Source: Bacillota bacterium
GTDB lineage: Bacteria; Bacillota; Ch66
Length of the DNA: 64,000 nucleotides
Reading direction: 5' to 3'
NCBI GenBank assembly: GCA_013178045.1
Contig: JABLXP010000006.1
Location: forward strand, 1-64,000
The position numbers and the translations under genes are program-made. Below, piece after piece: positions 17,520 to 28,292 of this stretch. The notes beneath the pieces were generated by a model. It worked only from the letters and a program-made list of their open reading frames with translations, was not told where the DNA came from and made no database searches. The stretch's first letter is position 1. The number at the start of each line of letters is the position of its first letter.

Positions 17520-18527
17520 TTAAGGCGCTGGATGAAATGGACTGGGAACAAAGAAAGACTCAAAGGTATTGATCGCAAAGCGGTCAGTCATGCTGGCGAC
17601 ATAATCAACCACCGTCTGCTGAAGTCCCCAGCGTTCAATCCGCTCAATATACTCAGGGGGCAGCTTTTCTGGCCGACGGGTGAAAAATTCATACAGTTTT
17701 TCTATAATAAATTGGGCTTTTTTCCGTTCTTCTTCCAGAAATGGCGATAGATAAACCTGTTCAAACATAAAGTCCCTCAGCCCGTTCATCGCCTCCAGTA
17801 CTGGTTGGCTCATGCGGATTTCTGGTTGATTCATACTGGAAGTAATGATATCAGCCACCATCGTGGTGATCATTTGGCTGTGGGTTTTCCCCAGGATCTG
17901 AACGTGCTCCTGGGGAAGATCATTGATCGAAATCAACCCCGCCCGGATACTATCATCAATATCGTGACAGATATAGCCGATGCGGTCACAGATTTTTAAA
18001 ACCTGACTTTCTAAGGTCGCCGGCACTGTATCTCCCGTGTGATGAAGAATGCCATCGCGGACTTCCCACGTCAGATTTAACCCTTCACCCTGTTTTTCAA
18101 TACAGTCAACCACCCGGAGGCTCTGTTCGTTATGTTTAAAATGACCGATGATTTCCTGTAAGGCATACTCCCCGGAATGACCAAAGGGCGTATGCCCGAC
18201 ATCATGGGCCATCGCCACGGCTTCGATCAAGTCCTCATTGAGCCCGAGGGCTCTCCCAATCGTGCGGGAAATTTGAGATACTTCCAGAGTATGCGTCAGG
18301 CGAGTCCGGTAGTGGTCCCCGGAAGGAGCGATAAACACCTGGGTCTTATGCTTTAAACGTCGAAAAGCCTTCGAGTGAATAATACGGTCGCGATCACGTT
18401 GATAGACAGTGCGGAACGGACATTGGGGTTCTTCCCGCTGCCTCCCTTTTGAGTTCCGGCTGCGCGCCGCCCAGGGGGAAAGTCGAGCCATTTCGTGTTC
18501 TTCCAGAACTTCACGAATTGTCGGCAT
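17520..18527 (-). CDS. dGTP triphosphohydrolase-like HD protein
   Basis: A 335-residue HD-domain protein of the deoxyguanosinetriphosphate triphosphohydrolase family, which removes tripolyphosphate from dNTPs. HD-motif residues are visible in THTLEVSQISR and AMAHDVGHTPFGHSGE, with KAFRRLKHKTQVF before them. The length matches the shorter Firmicutes subgroup annotated dGTPase-like, whose preferred nucleotide is often unknown. It lies alone between dnaG (206-base gap) and ppdK (178-base gap). Confidence 0.88.
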   Translation of the reverse strand: MPTIREVLEEHEMARLSPWAARSRNSKGRQREEPQCPFRTVYQRDRDRIIHSKAFRRLKHKTQVFIAPSGDHYRTRLTHTLEVSQISRTIGRALGLNEDLIEAVAMAHDVGHTPFGHSGEYALQEIIGHFKHNEQSLRVVDCIEKQGEGLNLTWEVRDGILHHTGDTVPATLESQVLKICDRIGYICHDIDDSIRAGLISINDLPQEHVQILGKTHSQMITTMVADIITSSMNQPEIRMSQPVLEAMNGLRDFMFEQVYLSPFLEEERKKAQFIIEKLYEFFTRRPEKLPPEYIERIERWGLQQTVVDYVASMTDRFAINTFESFFVPSPFHPAP

Positions 18528-18705
18528 GCTCCAAACCTCCTGCCCGTAAACACTCTGTAATAAATACTACGCATCGGTATAATCTTCCTGCCATAAAGAA
18601 TAAGCTGGGCGGACGGCCAGACCTGATATAATCTCGGGGATTCAGGGCCCACCGCTCGCCCACGCTCTAGATTATTGAATCCTGATTCAATTGATTAGAC
18701 GGCTC

Positions 18706-21354
18706 TCAACTCCGCGGGAAGCGGATCGCTGCCTGGGCGGCCGCTAATCGGGCAATCGGCACCCGGAATGGTGAACAACTCACGAAATCCAAACCAATCT
18801 GATGGCAAAACTCAATTGAATTAGGTTCACCGCCGTGTTCACCACAAATCCCAATGCTCAAGCCCGGTTTAGTCTGGCGGCCCAGTTCTACCGCAATTTT
18901 CATCAGTTTGCCAACTCCTTCGCGGTCCAGGACCACGAAGGGACTTTCCGGCAGGATTTTACTTTCAATGTACTTGGGAATAAATTTCCCTTCGGCATCG
19001 TCCCGGCTAAAGCCAAAGGTGGTCTGGGTCAAATCATTCGTGCCAAAGGAGAAAAATTCTGCCTCTTTGGCGATCTCATCAGCCACCACGCAGGCCCGCG
19101 GAAGTTCAATCATCGTGCCCACGAAGTAGGTAAATTCAACCCCCCGTTCTTTCTTAATCTCCTCAGCAATTCTTATCGTCTGCTGCCGCAGGAAGGCCAA
19201 TTCTTTCGCGTGCATCACTAACGGGATCTCTACCTCGGGAATAACATGATAGCCCTCTTCCACCAGATCAGCCACGGCCAGGAAAATGGCCCGCACCTGC
19301 ATGGCGTAGATCTCGGGAAAGGTGATCCCTAAACGGCACCCCCGATGTCCCAGCATCGGGTTAAACTCTGACAAAGCACGGACCTTACGGAGGAGGTTTT
19401 CCTTGCTGGCAATCTCCAGGGGATCACCACCCGTCATTTTGAGCCTGGTCAGCTCCATCAGCAGTTCTTCACTATTCGGTAAAAACTCGTGCAGCGGAGG
19501 ATCTAAAAGTCGAATTGTTACCGGCAAGCCCTCCATAGCCTTCAGAATCCCGTAGAAATCACTCCGTTGGAAAGGCAACAACTTATCCAGCGCTGCCTGC
19601 CGCTCAGCCTGGGTTTCCGCCAGGATCATGTCTTGAACAATTGGTAAGCGGTCTTGACCCATAAACATGTGCTCCGTTCGACACAAACCAATCCCCTGGG
19701 CCCCGAATTCTCTGGCTTTCCGTGCATCCTCCGGCGTATCCGCGTTCGCCCTTACCTTTAAAGCGCTCAATTCGTCAGCCCACTGCAAGATCTGCTGAAA
19801 CTCGGGACTCAACTCGGGATCGATCATCGGTACCTCGCCCAAAATCACCTGACCGGTACCACCGTCAATGGAGATCACATCCCCCGCCCGGATATCCAGG
19901 TCATTGACCCTGAACAACTGAGCAGCATAATCGATGCGAATCGACTCACAGCCGCAGATACAAGGTTTACCCATGCCCCGGGCCACCACCGCGGCATGAC
20001 TGGTCATTCCCCCGCGACTGGTCAGCACCCCCTGGGCCATCACAATCCCGTGGATATCATCAGGCGTGGTCTCATTTCGCACCAGGATGACCTTTTCCCC
20101 GCTTTGGCCCCGTTTCTCCGCCTCATCAGCGTCGAAAACCACCTGACCAGAAGCAGCCCCTGGTGAAGCAGGGAGCCCCTTCGCGATCACATTTAACCGG
20201 GCGGTCGGATCAATCCGCCGGTGTAGCAGTTGATTAAGCTGGCCGGGTTCAACCCGCAGGATTGCCTCTTCTTTGGAGAGCAGGCCCTCTTTCACCATAT
20301 CCACCGCGATCCGAATGGCCGCACTGGCCGTGCGCATACCGTTGCGGGTCTGTAACATGTATAGCCGGTTTTTTTCCACCGTAAATTCAATGTCCTGCAT
20401 GTCCCGGTAGTGCTGCTCTAAAATGCGGGCCGTCTCAACCAGTTGCTGGTAAACCGCGGGCATTTCTTCCGCCAGACTGGTGATCGGTTGGGGTGTCCGG
20501 ATCCCGGCCACAACATCCTCACCCTGGGCATTGATTAAAAACTCGCCATATATCATTGGTTCACCGGTAGAAGGATTCCGGGTAAAGGCTACCCCTGTGC
20601 CACAGTCATTACCCAGATTCCCAAAAACCATTGCTTGCACATTAACAGCCGTACCCAGGTCGTCGGAGATCTTGTTAATCTTCCGGTAATAGATGGCCCG
20701 GTCATTATTCCAGGAACTAAAAACCGCCCGAACGGCCATCAAGAGTTGTTCCTCCGGGTCCTGCGGAAACTCCTGTCCGGTAGCTTTTTTGACCAGCTTC
20801 TTATATTCTTCCACGATCTTCCGCAGCTGAATAGCTGGGAGTTGATAATCAAACTTCAAACCACTTGCCTCTTTGCATTGGCTTAAGATCTGCTCAAACT
20901 TGTAGTGTTCTACTCCCATGACTACATCAGCGAACATCTGAATGAAACGGCGGTAACAGTCGTAGGCAAACCGTTCGTCCTGCGCCGCCCGGGCCAGGCC
21001 CTGCACCGTTTGGTCATTCAGGCCAAGATTTAAAATTGTGTCCATCATGCCAGGCATAGAAATCGCTGCTCCAGAACGAACCGAGACGAGCAGCGGGTTA
21101 TCGGGGTCACCAAATTTCTTGCCAGTCTTTGCCTCCACAACACACATTTTTTCTTTGAGTTGCTCGACCAAGCCAGCTGGGAACTGTTGTCCAGCCGCGT
21201 AAAACTCGTTACAGGCCTCGGTCGTGATCGTTAAACCTGGGGGTACTGGAAGACCGATATTCGTCATCTCCGCCAGGTTGGCTCCTTTACCCCCGAGCAG
21301 TAAGCGCATATCGGCCCGGCCCTCTTCGAAGAGATAAACATATTTTTTACCCAC
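18706..21354 (-). CDS. ppdK: Pyruvate, phosphate dikinase
   Basis: An 882-residue PPDK, which interconverts pyruvate + ATP + Pi and PEP + AMP + PPi. The N-terminal ATP-grasp domain begins [20 protein letters not shown]. The central phosphohistidine domain has [18 protein letters not shown] (catalytic His), and the C-terminal PEP/pyruvate TIM barrel has [11 protein letters not shown] and [10 protein letters not shown]. The TSHA motif is the family site of threonine regulation. The gene overlaps the 3' end of the regulatory-protein gene ppsR by 8 bases, so enzyme and regulator are translationally linked. In an anaerobe it may serve gluconeogenesis or PPi-linked glycolysis. Confidence 0.96.
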   Translation of the reverse strand: MGKKYVYLFEEGRADMRLLLGGKGANLAEMTNIGLPVPPGLTITTEACNEFYAAGQQFPAGLVEQLKEKMCVVEAKTGKKFGDPDNPLLVSVRSGAAISMPGMMDTILNLGLNDQTVQGLARAAQDERFAYDCYRRFIQMFADVVMGVEHYKFEQILSQCKEASGLKFDYQLPAIQLRKIVEEYKKLVKKATGQEFPQDPEEQLLMAVRAVFSSWNNDRAIYYRKINKISDDLGTAVNVQAMVFGNLGNDCGTGVAFTRNPSTGEPMIYGEFLINAQGEDVVAGIRTPQPITSLAEEMPAVYQQLVETARILEQHYRDMQDIEFTVEKNRLYMLQTRNGMRTASAAIRIAVDMVKEGLLSKEEAILRVEPGQLNQLLHRRIDPTARLNVIAKGLPASPGAASGQVVFDADEAEKRGQSGEKVILVRNETTPDDIHGIVMAQGVLTSRGGMTSHAAVVARGMGKPCICGCESIRIDYAAQLFRVNDLDIRAGDVISIDGGTGQVILGEVPMIDPELSPEFQQILQWADELSALKVRANADTPEDARKAREFGAQGIGLCRTEHMFMGQDRLPIVQDMILAETQAERQAALDKLLPFQRSDFYGILKAMEGLPVTIRLLDPPLHEFLPNSEELLMELTRLKMTGGDPLEIASKENLLRKVRALSEFNPMLGHRGCRLGITFPEIYAMQVRAIFLAVADLVEEGYHVIPEVEIPLVMHAKELAFLRQQTIRIAEEIKKERGVEFTYFVGTMIELPRACVVADEIAKEAEFFSFGTNDLTQTTFGFSRDDAEGKFIPKYIESKILPESPFVVLDREGVGKLMKIAVELGRQTKPGLSIGICGEHGGEPNSIEFCHQIGLDFVSCSPFRVPIARLAAAQAAIRFPRS

Positions 21355-22171
21355 CGTACCTTTCCCCCTTGTAATAGATTTCTAATATCTTCGCCGCTGT
21401 TTCTTCTACGGCTTTATTAGTTACGTCAATCACTGGACAGCCCAGCCGCTTCATTAATTTAGCCGCGTAGTCTAACTCCTGTTCAATCCTTTCTAAGCTG
21501 GCATAGTTAGCACTAGAAGTCAGCCCCAGCGTCTTCAAGCGCTCCTGGCGAATTTCATTAAGCAATTGGGGCTTTATGGTCAGGCCAATGATCTTGTTCG
21601 GGGGTAATTTGAATAATTCTTCGGGTGGAGCTACCTCTGGCACCAGGGGCACATTGGCCACTTTCAAGCGCTTATTCGCCAGATACATCGACAACGGAGT
21701 CTTGGATGTCCGCGAAACCCCAATTAAAACTATGTCTGCCAGCGCCAGACCACGGGGGTCCTTACCGTCATCGTAGCGAACAGCAAATTCGATCGCTTCC
21801 ACCCGGTGGAAATACATTTCATCCAGTTGGCGTAATAAACCCGGTTTCAGCTTCGGCGGCAACTGACTGATTTTCCCGATCGCGTCAATGGCTGGCCCCA
21901 AAATGTCTACTGCCGGAATATTCCTTTCTTTGACTAGCTTTTCCAGTGCTTGTTTCAGTTCCGGCACCACCACCGTATAAATGATCGCACAGTTACACCC
22001 TTGCACCTCCGCAATGATTTCTTCTAAGTGTTTCTCATCACTCACGTAAGGAACCCGTCGAATTTCAAACTTACCCGAATCAAACTGACTGGCAGCGGCG
22101 CGGGCCACCACCTCAGCGGTATCTCCAATCGAATCGGAGATGATGTAAATAACTGGCACCTCTGCGGCCAT
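21347..22171 (-). CDS. ppsR: PPDK/PEP synthetase regulatory protein (bifunctional kinase/pyrophosphorylase, DUF299)
   Basis: A 274-residue member of the DUF299 family, which inactivates PPDK by ADP-dependent phosphorylation of a threonine next to the catalytic histidine and reactivates it by Pi-dependent dephosphorylation. Visible motifs are [20 protein letters not shown] at the N-terminus and the P-loop-like [19 protein letters not shown] near residue 152. Location directly upstream of and overlapping ppdK strongly supports the role. In Bacillus the orthologue is yqfL. Confidence 0.92.
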   Translation of the reverse strand: MAAEVPVIYIISDSIGDTAEVVARAAASQFDSGKFEIRRVPYVSDEKHLEEIIAEVQGCNCAIIYTVVVPELKQALEKLVKERNIPAVDILGPAIDAIGKISQLPPKLKPGLLRQLDEMYFHRVEAIEFAVRYDDGKDPRGLALADIVLIGVSRTSKTPLSMYLANKRLKVANVPLVPEVAPPEELFKLPPNKIIGLTIKPQLLNEIRQERLKTLGLTSSANYASLERIEQELDYAAKLMKRLGCPVIDVTNKAVEETAAKILEIYYKGERYGG

Positions 22172-22181
22172 CTCGTCCCTC

Positions 22182-22829
22182 CTAGCCCTGTCCGACCAAT
22201 TCTACGAATAGCCGGGTAATATTGGTTTTGGTAAGCCGGCCAACTATTTCTAGTCTTTCCTTACCGTTGCTGTCAATGTAAGTGCGTACTACCGGCATGC
22301 TGTCGATCTCGTGGTCGATCAGCTTCTTGGCCGCCGTAAAGACGGTATCATCTGGCGTAACTGTTATGATATTTGGCATGCGGGTCATGACTACGCCAAT
22401 TGGGATGCGGTGAATATCCACCTGACCCAGGGTGTTTTTTAACAGGTCCTTACGGGAAACCACCCCTTCTAAGAAGCCCTCTTCCCCCACTACAAACAAG
22501 CTGCCAACGTCCTCCAAAAAGAGAGTAACGATGGCATCGTAAATGGTGTCATCCTCGCGCACCACCACCGGGCGAGACTTGACATCCTTCACCCGAATCT
22601 GCGACAGGCGCTCCCCTACCAGGGAGTTGATCGTCCGCTCGTTATAGAAATAGCCTACTCGGGGCCGGGCCTCCAGAATCCCGGACATGGTCAGGACGGT
22701 CAAATCGGGGCGCAGAGCCGCCCGCGTCACTCGCAAACGGTCAGCAATTTGCTCCCCAGTAATCGGCGCATTGTTTTTGACGATCTCGATGATCTTCTCC
22801 TGTCGTTCGGTAAGTTCGATGAAGCACAC
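22182..22829 (-). CDS. ccpN: CcpN-type transcriptional regulator (winged HTH plus two CBS domains)
   Basis: A 215-residue regulator. The N-terminal winged helix ([48 protein letters not shown]) is followed by two CBS domains (about residues 78-140 and 142-210) that sense adenine nucleotides. In Bacillus, CcpN represses gluconeogenic genes during glycolysis. Here it lies 10 bases upstream of ppsR-ppdK in one operon, implying control of PPDK level as well as activity. The GTG start follows the alignment with Bacillus CcpN, whose N-terminus has the same length. Confidence 0.9.
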   Translation of the reverse strand: MCFIELTERQEKIIEIVKNNAPITGEQIADRLRVTRAALRPDLTVLTMSGILEARPRVGYFYNERTINSLVGERLSQIRVKDVKSRPVVVREDDTIYDAIVTLFLEDVGSLFVVGEEGFLEGVVSRKDLLKNTLGQVDIHRIPIGVVMTRMPNIITVTPDDTVFTAAKKLIDHEIDSMPVVRTYIDSNGKERLEIVGRLTKTNITRLFVELVGQG

Positions 22830-22932
22830 CCCCTATAATCTCAGCATAATCAGGCCAATGTGCTATACTCTATTAAGCCTTTATAATTATTATATACCAC
22901 ATTCCTGGTAAAAGTCCTCTTAAATTGACCAG

Positions 22933-22960
22933 AAAAAATTGCCGGGAAATACTCCCCGGC
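22933..22960 (-). terminator. Rho-independent terminator after glyS
   Basis: Minus-strand arms GCCGGGG and CCCGGC with a short loop are followed by AATTTTTTC, between the glyS stop and the ccpN gene. Confidence 0.75.
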
Positions 22961-22972
22961 TGCATAGGTAGT

Positions 22973-25051
22973 CTAGGTGACAATTTTGGAAAAATCAGCG
23001 ATTTGTCCCATAAAGTCTGAGATTCTTTTTAACAGAGCCAGACGGTTGTTTCTGACCTGCTCATCCTCAACCATGACCATGACTCCCTCGAAAAATTCCG
23101 CGATCACTGGTTGGAGGCTGGCAATCTTCTCCAGAGCGGGTATAATCCGCTCTTGCTCCAGATCAGCCTGAACCTTTTCCTGGATAGCCACCAGGACGTC
23201 ATAAAGGGCTTGTTCCACCTTGTGCGCAAAGATATTAACGTTAACTTCTGAAGTCACGGCATTTTTCGCCAGATTGTTCGCCCGAGTAAAGGCCGTTAAA
23301 AGTGCGGCAAAGTTCGGCTGACTGCGGAAGACCTGGATGCCCTGACTTCTTAATTCAGCCCAGACCACATCATCATAACCGGCGGCCAGAACGGCATCAG
23401 CTACATCATATGTCACCCCGCGGTCCATCAAGATATTGCGGATCCGCTGGCGTAAGAACTCCTGAACTTCACGCAAGACATCTTCGCGCGTTAGCTTAGC
23501 CTTAATCTTATTTTCATACAGGCTGTAGGCTGTGTTGATCAAATCACTTAACGAGAGCTTCAGCTTTTGGTTGAGAATAACGTGACATATGCCCAAGGCC
23601 TGCCGGCGTAAAGCGTAAGGGTCCTGAGAACCGGTAGGCTGGATTCCAACGGCAAAGCAGCCCACGATCGTGTCAATTTTATCAGCAATACTCACCAGTG
23701 AACCAATTACGCTCGCTGGCAAGATGTCGCCCGCGTGTCGGGGTAGATAGTGTTCAAAAATGGCCTGGGCTACATTCGGTTTTTCGCCATTCTGTCTGGC
23801 GTAGTCGGCTCCCATGATTCCCTGGAGTTCGGGGAACTCATAAACCATATTGGTCACCAAGTCAGCCTTGGTTAGGTAAGCCGCCCGGTCTGCGTCTGCT
23901 AACTGCTCATCCGACAACCCGAGTTTTTGTCCCAGATAGCGGACCAGAACGCGAATTCGCTCAACCTTCTCGTAGACCGTCCCCAGGCTTTCTTGAAAGA
24001 CGATCTTCTGCAATTTTTCCACGTTCGTGGCCAGCGGTGTTTTTAAATCCTCCTCATAGAAGAACCAGGCGTCAGCCAGGCGCGCCCGCAGCACTTTTTC
24101 GTTTCCAGTCTGGACCACACTCAAGTGGTCGGCCGTCCCGTTACGCACGGTAATAAACTTGGGAAGCAGGTTTCCCTGGCTGTCTAAAACGGGGAAATAG
24201 CGCTGGTGTTCCCGCATCGTGGTAATCAGAACTTCCCGGGGTAGGACCAAATAGTCTTCGCTAAACCCGCCACACAGGGCCGTGGGATATTCGAGGAGAT
24301 GGGTGACCTCCTCCAGCAGTTCCTCGTCGGGTTCGACCCACCCCCCATGTTGGGCAGCCAGTTGCTGGATCTGGGCCCAGATCATTTCTTTGCGCCGGCG
24401 CTGGTCAACAATAACGTAGGCTTTTTCTAGCTTGGTCAGGTATTCAACCGGTTCTTTCAGGGTGAGAGGGCCCTGGCTTAAAAAACGGTGCCCATACGTT
24501 TCCCGACCGGTTTTTATCCCTTCCAGGTCAAAGGGAATCACTTCTGTTCCCCAGAGGGCAACCAGCCAGCGAATCGGCCGGGCAAACCGCAGTTCCCCAT
24601 ATCCCCAACGCATTGGTTTGGGGAAACTCAAGCCGGTGATAAGCGCTGGCAACAGGCGCGGTAAAACTTCCTCCGTTGGACTGCCAGTGGCTCGTTTGGT
24701 AGCAAATACGTACTCCCCAGCGCCAGTGTCTTTGACGACCAAATCTTCGACAGCCACGCCCTGGCTGCGGGCAAATCCTTGGGCGGCCTTGGTCGGCTGT
24801 CCCTGCTCATCGAACGCGACTCTTTTAGCTGGTCCTTTGACTTCCTCGACGAGATCACCCTGGCGTTCGGCCAGTTCTTTTATATACAGAGCTAAACGGC
24901 GCGGCGTCCCATAAGTCATCACTTCTCCGGCTGACAACCTTTCTTCTATCAAGGCTCGCTCAGCCAGGCTCTTGAGCTGGGCTAGCGCCGGTTCCATAAA
25001 CTTGGCTGGTATTTCTTCCGTGCCGATTTCCATTAGCAAGTCCTTGCTCAT
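22973..25051 (-). CDS. glyS: Glycyl-tRNA synthetase beta subunit
   Basis: A 692-residue beta chain of the heterotetrameric bacterial glycyl-tRNA synthetase. It starts LLMEIGTEEIPAKFMEPAL and contains FPKPMRWGYGELRFARPIRW, followed by an HD-like segment and a C-terminal anticodon-binding region with DRGVTYDVADAVLAAG. It contributes tRNA recognition. It follows glyQ by 47 bases in one operon under glycine T-box control. Confidence 0.96.
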   Translation of the reverse strand: MSKDLLMEIGTEEIPAKFMEPALAQLKSLAERALIEERLSAGEVMTYGTPRRLALYIKELAERQGDLVEEVKGPAKRVAFDEQGQPTKAAQGFARSQGVAVEDLVVKDTGAGEYVFATKRATGSPTEEVLPRLLPALITGLSFPKPMRWGYGELRFARPIRWLVALWGTEVIPFDLEGIKTGRETYGHRFLSQGPLTLKEPVEYLTKLEKAYVIVDQRRRKEMIWAQIQQLAAQHGGWVEPDEELLEEVTHLLEYPTALCGGFSEDYLVLPREVLITTMREHQRYFPVLDSQGNLLPKFITVRNGTADHLSVVQTGNEKVLRARLADAWFFYEEDLKTPLATNVEKLQKIVFQESLGTVYEKVERIRVLVRYLGQKLGLSDEQLADADRAAYLTKADLVTNMVYEFPELQGIMGADYARQNGEKPNVAQAIFEHYLPRHAGDILPASVIGSLVSIADKIDTIVGCFAVGIQPTGSQDPYALRRQALGICHVILNQKLKLSLSDLINTAYSLYENKIKAKLTREDVLREVQEFLRQRIRNILMDRGVTYDVADAVLAAGYDDVVWAELRSQGIQVFRSQPNFAALLTAFTRANNLAKNAVTSEVNVNIFAHKVEQALYDVLVAIQEKVQADLEQERIIPALEKIASLQPVIAEFFEGVMVMVEDEQVRNNRLALLKRISDFMGQIADFSKIVT

Positions 25052-25098
25052 CTAGTAATTCTCCTTTCCCCAGTCTAATACAACAGCTTCCGCGTGAT

Positions 25099-25980
25099 TT
25101 ATTTTCCGCTGGTCTTCTTCAGCAGCGGGTAACCCAGGCGTTCGCGCTGATCAATATAAGCCTGGGCGCAGACACGAGCCAAATTACGCACCCGTCCAAT
25201 ATAACTGGTGCGCTCCGTAACACTGATGGCGCCACGGGCATCCAGAAGGTTGAAGGTATGCGAACACTTCAGCACATAATCATAAGCTGGTTGAACCAGC
25301 CCGTGATTGATCACTCGCAACGCCTCTTTTTCATACATATCAAAAAGGGTAAACAAAGCGGCGGTGTCGGCGACTTCAAAATTATAGTGGGAGTAATCAA
25401 CTTCACTCTGATGGTGAACGTCCCCGTAGGTGATTCCCTCTACCCACTCCACATCAAACACGCTGTCCTTTTTTTGGATGTACATGGCCAGGCGCTCCAG
25501 ACCATAGGTAATCTCTGCACAGACCGGGCGGCAGTCAATCCCGCCGCACTGCTGGAAATAGGTAAACTGGGTAATTTCCATCCCATCAAGCCAGACCTCC
25601 CAGCCCAGTCCCCAGGCCCCCAGGGTTGGCGACTCCCAGTTGTCTTCGACGAAGCGGATATCGTGTTCTAAAGGATCGATTCCCAACCGACGCAAGCTGT
25701 CGAGATACACTTCCAGTACATTGTCAGGTGAAGGCTTCAGGATAACCTGGTACTGATAATAGTGCTGCAGGCGGTTGGGATTTTCGCCGTATCGCCCGTC
25801 GGTCGGGCGACGGGACGGCTCAACATACGCAACGTTCCACGGTTCTGGTCCCAGAGCCCGCAAAAACGTGGCGGGATTCATGGTCCCGGCCCCTTTTTCA
25901 ATGTCATAGGGTTGTTGAATGATACATTTTTGTTCACCCCAAAATTGATTAAGTTGCATAATCAGTTCCTGGAATGTCAT
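25099..25980 (-). CDS. glyQ: Glycyl-tRNA synthetase alpha subunit
   Basis: A 293-residue catalytic alpha chain. It begins [19 protein letters not shown] and shows the class II motifs [19 protein letters not shown] and [19 protein letters not shown]. The ATG at 25978-25980 follows GGGGGAGG. The frame is open upstream through the T-box leader, but that extension is not coding. Transcription is controlled by the T-box leader at 26011-26270. Confidence 0.96.
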   Translation of the reverse strand: MTFQELIMQLNQFWGEQKCIIQQPYDIEKGAGTMNPATFLRALGPEPWNVAYVEPSRRPTDGRYGENPNRLQHYYQYQVILKPSPDNVLEVYLDSLRRLGIDPLEHDIRFVEDNWESPTLGAWGLGWEVWLDGMEITQFTYFQQCGGIDCRPVCAEITYGLERLAMYIQKKDSVFDVEWVEGITYGDVHHQSEVDYSHYNFEVADTAALFTLFDMYEKEALRVINHGLVQPAYDYVLKCSHTFNLLDARGAISVTERTSYIGRVRNLARVCAQAYIDQRERLGYPLLKKTSGK

Positions 25981-26010
25981 GATTATTCTTACCTCCCCCT
26001 CAAGTGCTTT

Positions 26011-26270
26011 AAAATGTAAAACCCCCCATCCGAGCAGCGTTAAAACTGCAGGGACGGGAGGTGTTCTTCCCGCGGTTCCACCCTGATTGGCCGTTATTTC
26101 TGTACGGCCCACCTTAATTAGAACATCAAGCTTTACTCACCCCAATAATGTTTCTGGAGCTTTCCTCTTGGGCTCCGGAGTGCCTTTCACTGTCTGGACC
26201 CACCGGGTTTCCACCTGCTCCGGTTCTCTGTCGAGTCACTGGACAGCTACTTATCTCCTTCATTGCAACA
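26011..26270 (-). promoter_or_regulatory. Glycine T-box leader of glyQS
   Basis: Minus-strand leader with all major T-box elements. Stem I opens near 26270 and contains a GATAAGTA AG-bulge region and a distal AGAGAACCGG. The specifier loop contains GAAAGGCACT, with GGC (26182-26184) reading glycine. The T-box consensus AGGGTGGAACCGCGGG is exact at 26069-26084. A terminator hairpin (26021-26062) is followed by a TTTT run. Uncharged tRNA-Gly would pair its anticodon with GGC and its CCA end with the GGAAC bulge to favour the antiterminator. The 327 bases between glyQ and the next gene are largely explained by this element. Confidence 0.95.
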
Positions 26271-26307
26271 TATTTTTTCTCTACTTTAGCAAATCTAACC
26301 TGACCTG

Positions 26308-26745
26308 TCAACCTTGATCAGGGTCACGCTTTTCTTCCGTTTCCTCTGGCCGTTCGACTTCCAGGGTACACTTATTGACCACGGCCGCAATTGTCCCAAT
26401 CGCTCCCAGGATCGCCAGGGGAGCACTGGCCATTGCACCAACTAAACCCAGGACACCAACGTTAACCGGAATTTCCGCCAGTGTCTGGTCGTCTTTTTTC
26501 AATTTTAGCTTCGTGGTGTTACCCTTATGTAAAAGTGTTTTCAATTGAGCAACTAATTCTTCGCCTTTCTGCTGGAGCTGGTCATCCCAGCCCGGTTCAT
26601 TTTCTTTTTTTTCCTCTAACATTACCAGCGCCTGGATCAGGTCGCCATTAGCCGCTTCCAGAACCTCTTTGGCTTCGGCATAACCCACGTCGAACCTCTG
26701 CCTGAGCACGTCTATTTTCTCCAGGGTAATTTCGCTTTTATCCAC
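26308..26745 (-). CDS. DUF4342-type protein with UBA-like N-terminus
   Basis: About 145 residues. The N-terminal part (EKIDVLRQRFDVGYAEAKEV, then LEAANGDLIQALVMLEE) looks like a UBA/TS-N fold. The middle is lysine-rich (LHKGNTTKLKLKKDDQTL). A C-terminal hydrophobic segment, LGLVGAMASAPLAILGAIGT, may be a membrane helix, followed by an acidic tail. This matches the DUF4342 family of unknown function. The GTG at 26743-26745 has AAGGAG 8 bases before it; an earlier in-frame ATG at 26775 has none. Confidence 0.7.
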   Translation of the reverse strand: MDKSEITLEKIDVLRQRFDVGYAEAKEVLEAANGDLIQALVMLEEKKENEPGWDDQLQQKGEELVAQLKTLLHKGNTTKLKLKKDDQTLAEIPVNVGVLGLVGAMASAPLAILGAIGTIAAVVNKCTLEVERPEETEEKRDPDQG

Positions 26746-26844
26746 CTTAACCACTCCTTCGGCCACTAACTTCAAGTGACTTTACTCCAAATCTCCACTA
26801 ACATTGTCTTACCCAACCAGCCCTGTTTTTATTCGCCATACCGT

Positions 26845-27609
26845 TCAGGTATTTAATTCTTGTTTCAGGTTGTTAATTACGGTTAAGGTCTGCAGTCTTT
26901 TTTCCAGATAGTATTCGAGATAATAGGGCAACAGGTCGCTGATTTCGCCGCGGCTGTACTCCAAAACCTTAATTCGTTCAAGTATCCGTGGGTCCACTTT
27001 CAACCACTGATTCATCAGGGCAACCGTTCCTGGCGTCACCGATTTGGCTTCACCATCGTAACTTAGACAATTGCGACAAAGGACTCCACCCCGGGCCGCA
27101 CTAAATCTTAAAGGAGCAAGCAAAGGTCCCTCACAAGAAACACAGCACTCCAAACGGGGTTGGTAGCCTAATAAACTGGCCAAGCGTAATTCAAAAAAAT
27201 GAGTCAAAATTGTCGGGTCAGCTTGCTCCATAAGATACATAATGGTCAGGGTCAGGTCAAACACATCCGCATGCGCTTCTTGCTCGGGGAGCATCTTATC
27301 TAAAAGCTCACACAGATATACGGCATGAGTCAGACGTTCCAGGTCTTCCCGCAAGAGCCGAAAAGCCTCCAGGGATTCGCTTTGGGTTACCGTATACAGG
27401 GTACTCCGGCCCGCATACAGCTGAAAGTGGGCATACATCAGCGGCTGTACCCCGGCCCGCAGCTTACTCTGCGGCTTCCGCACTCCCTTGGCAATTGCCT
27501 GAAGCCGACCTAGGCCGCGGGAAAACAACGTTAATAACAGGTCAGCCTCACCATAGTCTCGGGCCCGCAACACAATGGCTTCAGTCCGATAAAGCCCTCT
27601 GTTCATCAT
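26845..27609 (-). CDS. recO: DNA repair protein RecO
   Basis: A protein of about 254 residues of the RecO family, which loads RecA at gaps with RecF and RecR. The N-terminal OB fold starts [19 protein letters not shown] and continues [21 protein letters not shown]-terminal zinc site has CCVSC and LCRNC. The start is one of two adjacent ATGs (27604-27609), overlapping the deoC stop region by about 29 bases. The longer frame upstream is deoC in another frame. Confidence 0.92.
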   Translation of the reverse strand: MMNRGLYRTEAIVLRARDYGEADLLLTLFSRGLGRLQAIAKGVRKPQSKLRAGVQPLMYAHFQLYAGRSTLYTVTQSESLEAFRLLREDLERLTHAVYLCELLDKMLPEQEAHADVFDLTLTIMYLMEQADPTILTHFFELRLASLLGYQPRLECCVSCEGPLLAPLRFSAARGGVLCRNCLSYDGEAKSVTPGTVALMNQWLKVDPRILERIKVLEYSRGEISDLLPYYLEYYLEKRLQTLTVINNLKQELNT

Positions 27610-28279
27610 CCACCCCACACCGGCGAACTTCCGCCATGATCGCCACTCCAGCACTGGTCCCCAGGCGGTTGGCTCCAGCCTCCACCATGGCCAGGGCATG
27701 CTGGAGGGTACGAATTCCTCCCGAAGCTTTAACCCCAAAGGCCGGCCCCACAATGCTCCGCAAAAGTTTGACGTCGTCCACCGTCGCCCCACCGGGTCCA
27801 AACCCCGTTGAGGTTTTAACGAAATCTGCCCCCGCATCTTTAACCAACTGACAAGCGGTTACCTTCTCCGCCCGGGTCAAAAGCGCGGTTTCCAAAATCA
27901 CCTTGACCACGATCGGTGGCGAGCATTCTCGCGCCACGCCAACTACCGCTTCAATATCCCGGCAAACAAAATCGTAGTGTCCGCTTTTCAATTTCCCCAA
28001 ATTTATTACCATATCCAGTTCCGTTGCCCCGCAAGCAAGCGCCTCGATCGCTTCTCCGACTTTGGCTGGCGTGGTGGTTGCTCCCAGGGGAAAACCAATT
28101 ACGGTACAAACCTTTACCGAGGTTGGACGCAACAAGCGAGCAGCTAAAGATACCCAGGTGGGATTAACACACACTGCGCCAAATCCGTACTCCTGGGCTT
28201 CCCAGCATAAGGAAGTCACAGCAGCTTCCGTGGCATCCGGCTTGAGCAGGGTATGATCAATCAATTTCGCCAGGTCCAT
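27581..28279 (-). CDS. deoC: Deoxyribose-phosphate aldolase
   Basis: A 232-residue class I aldolase that splits 2-deoxyribose-5-phosphate to acetaldehyde and glyceraldehyde-3-phosphate. It begins [16 protein letters not shown]. The Schiff-base lysine is in [15 protein letters not shown] and the auxiliary lysine in [21 protein letters not shown] is also typical. I chose the ATG at 28277-28279 because GGAGG lies 5 bases before it. It is 13 bases downstream of era and overlaps recO. Confidence 0.94.
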   Translation of the reverse strand: MDLAKLIDHTLLKPDATEAAVTSLCWEAQEYGFGAVCVNPTWVSLAARLLRPTSVKVCTVIGFPLGATTTPAKVGEAIEALACGATELDMVINLGKLKSGHYDFVCRDIEAVVGVARECSPPIVVKVILETALLTRAEKVTACQLVKDAGADFVKTSTGFGPGGATVDDVKLLRSIVGPAFGVKASGGIRTLQHALAMVEAGANRLGTSAGVAIMAEVRRCGVDDEQRALSD

Positions 28280-28292
28280 TATGACCTCCATT

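Noticed and set aside
25981-26112. N-terminal extension of glyQ upstream of 25980
   Set aside because: The frame is open, but the DNA is the T-box leader and the conserved GlyQ N-terminus begins at the ATG at 25978-25980.
27610-27837. N-terminal extension of recO to 27837
   Set aside because: This stretch is deoC read in another frame; RecO homology begins at the ATG pair at 27604-27609.
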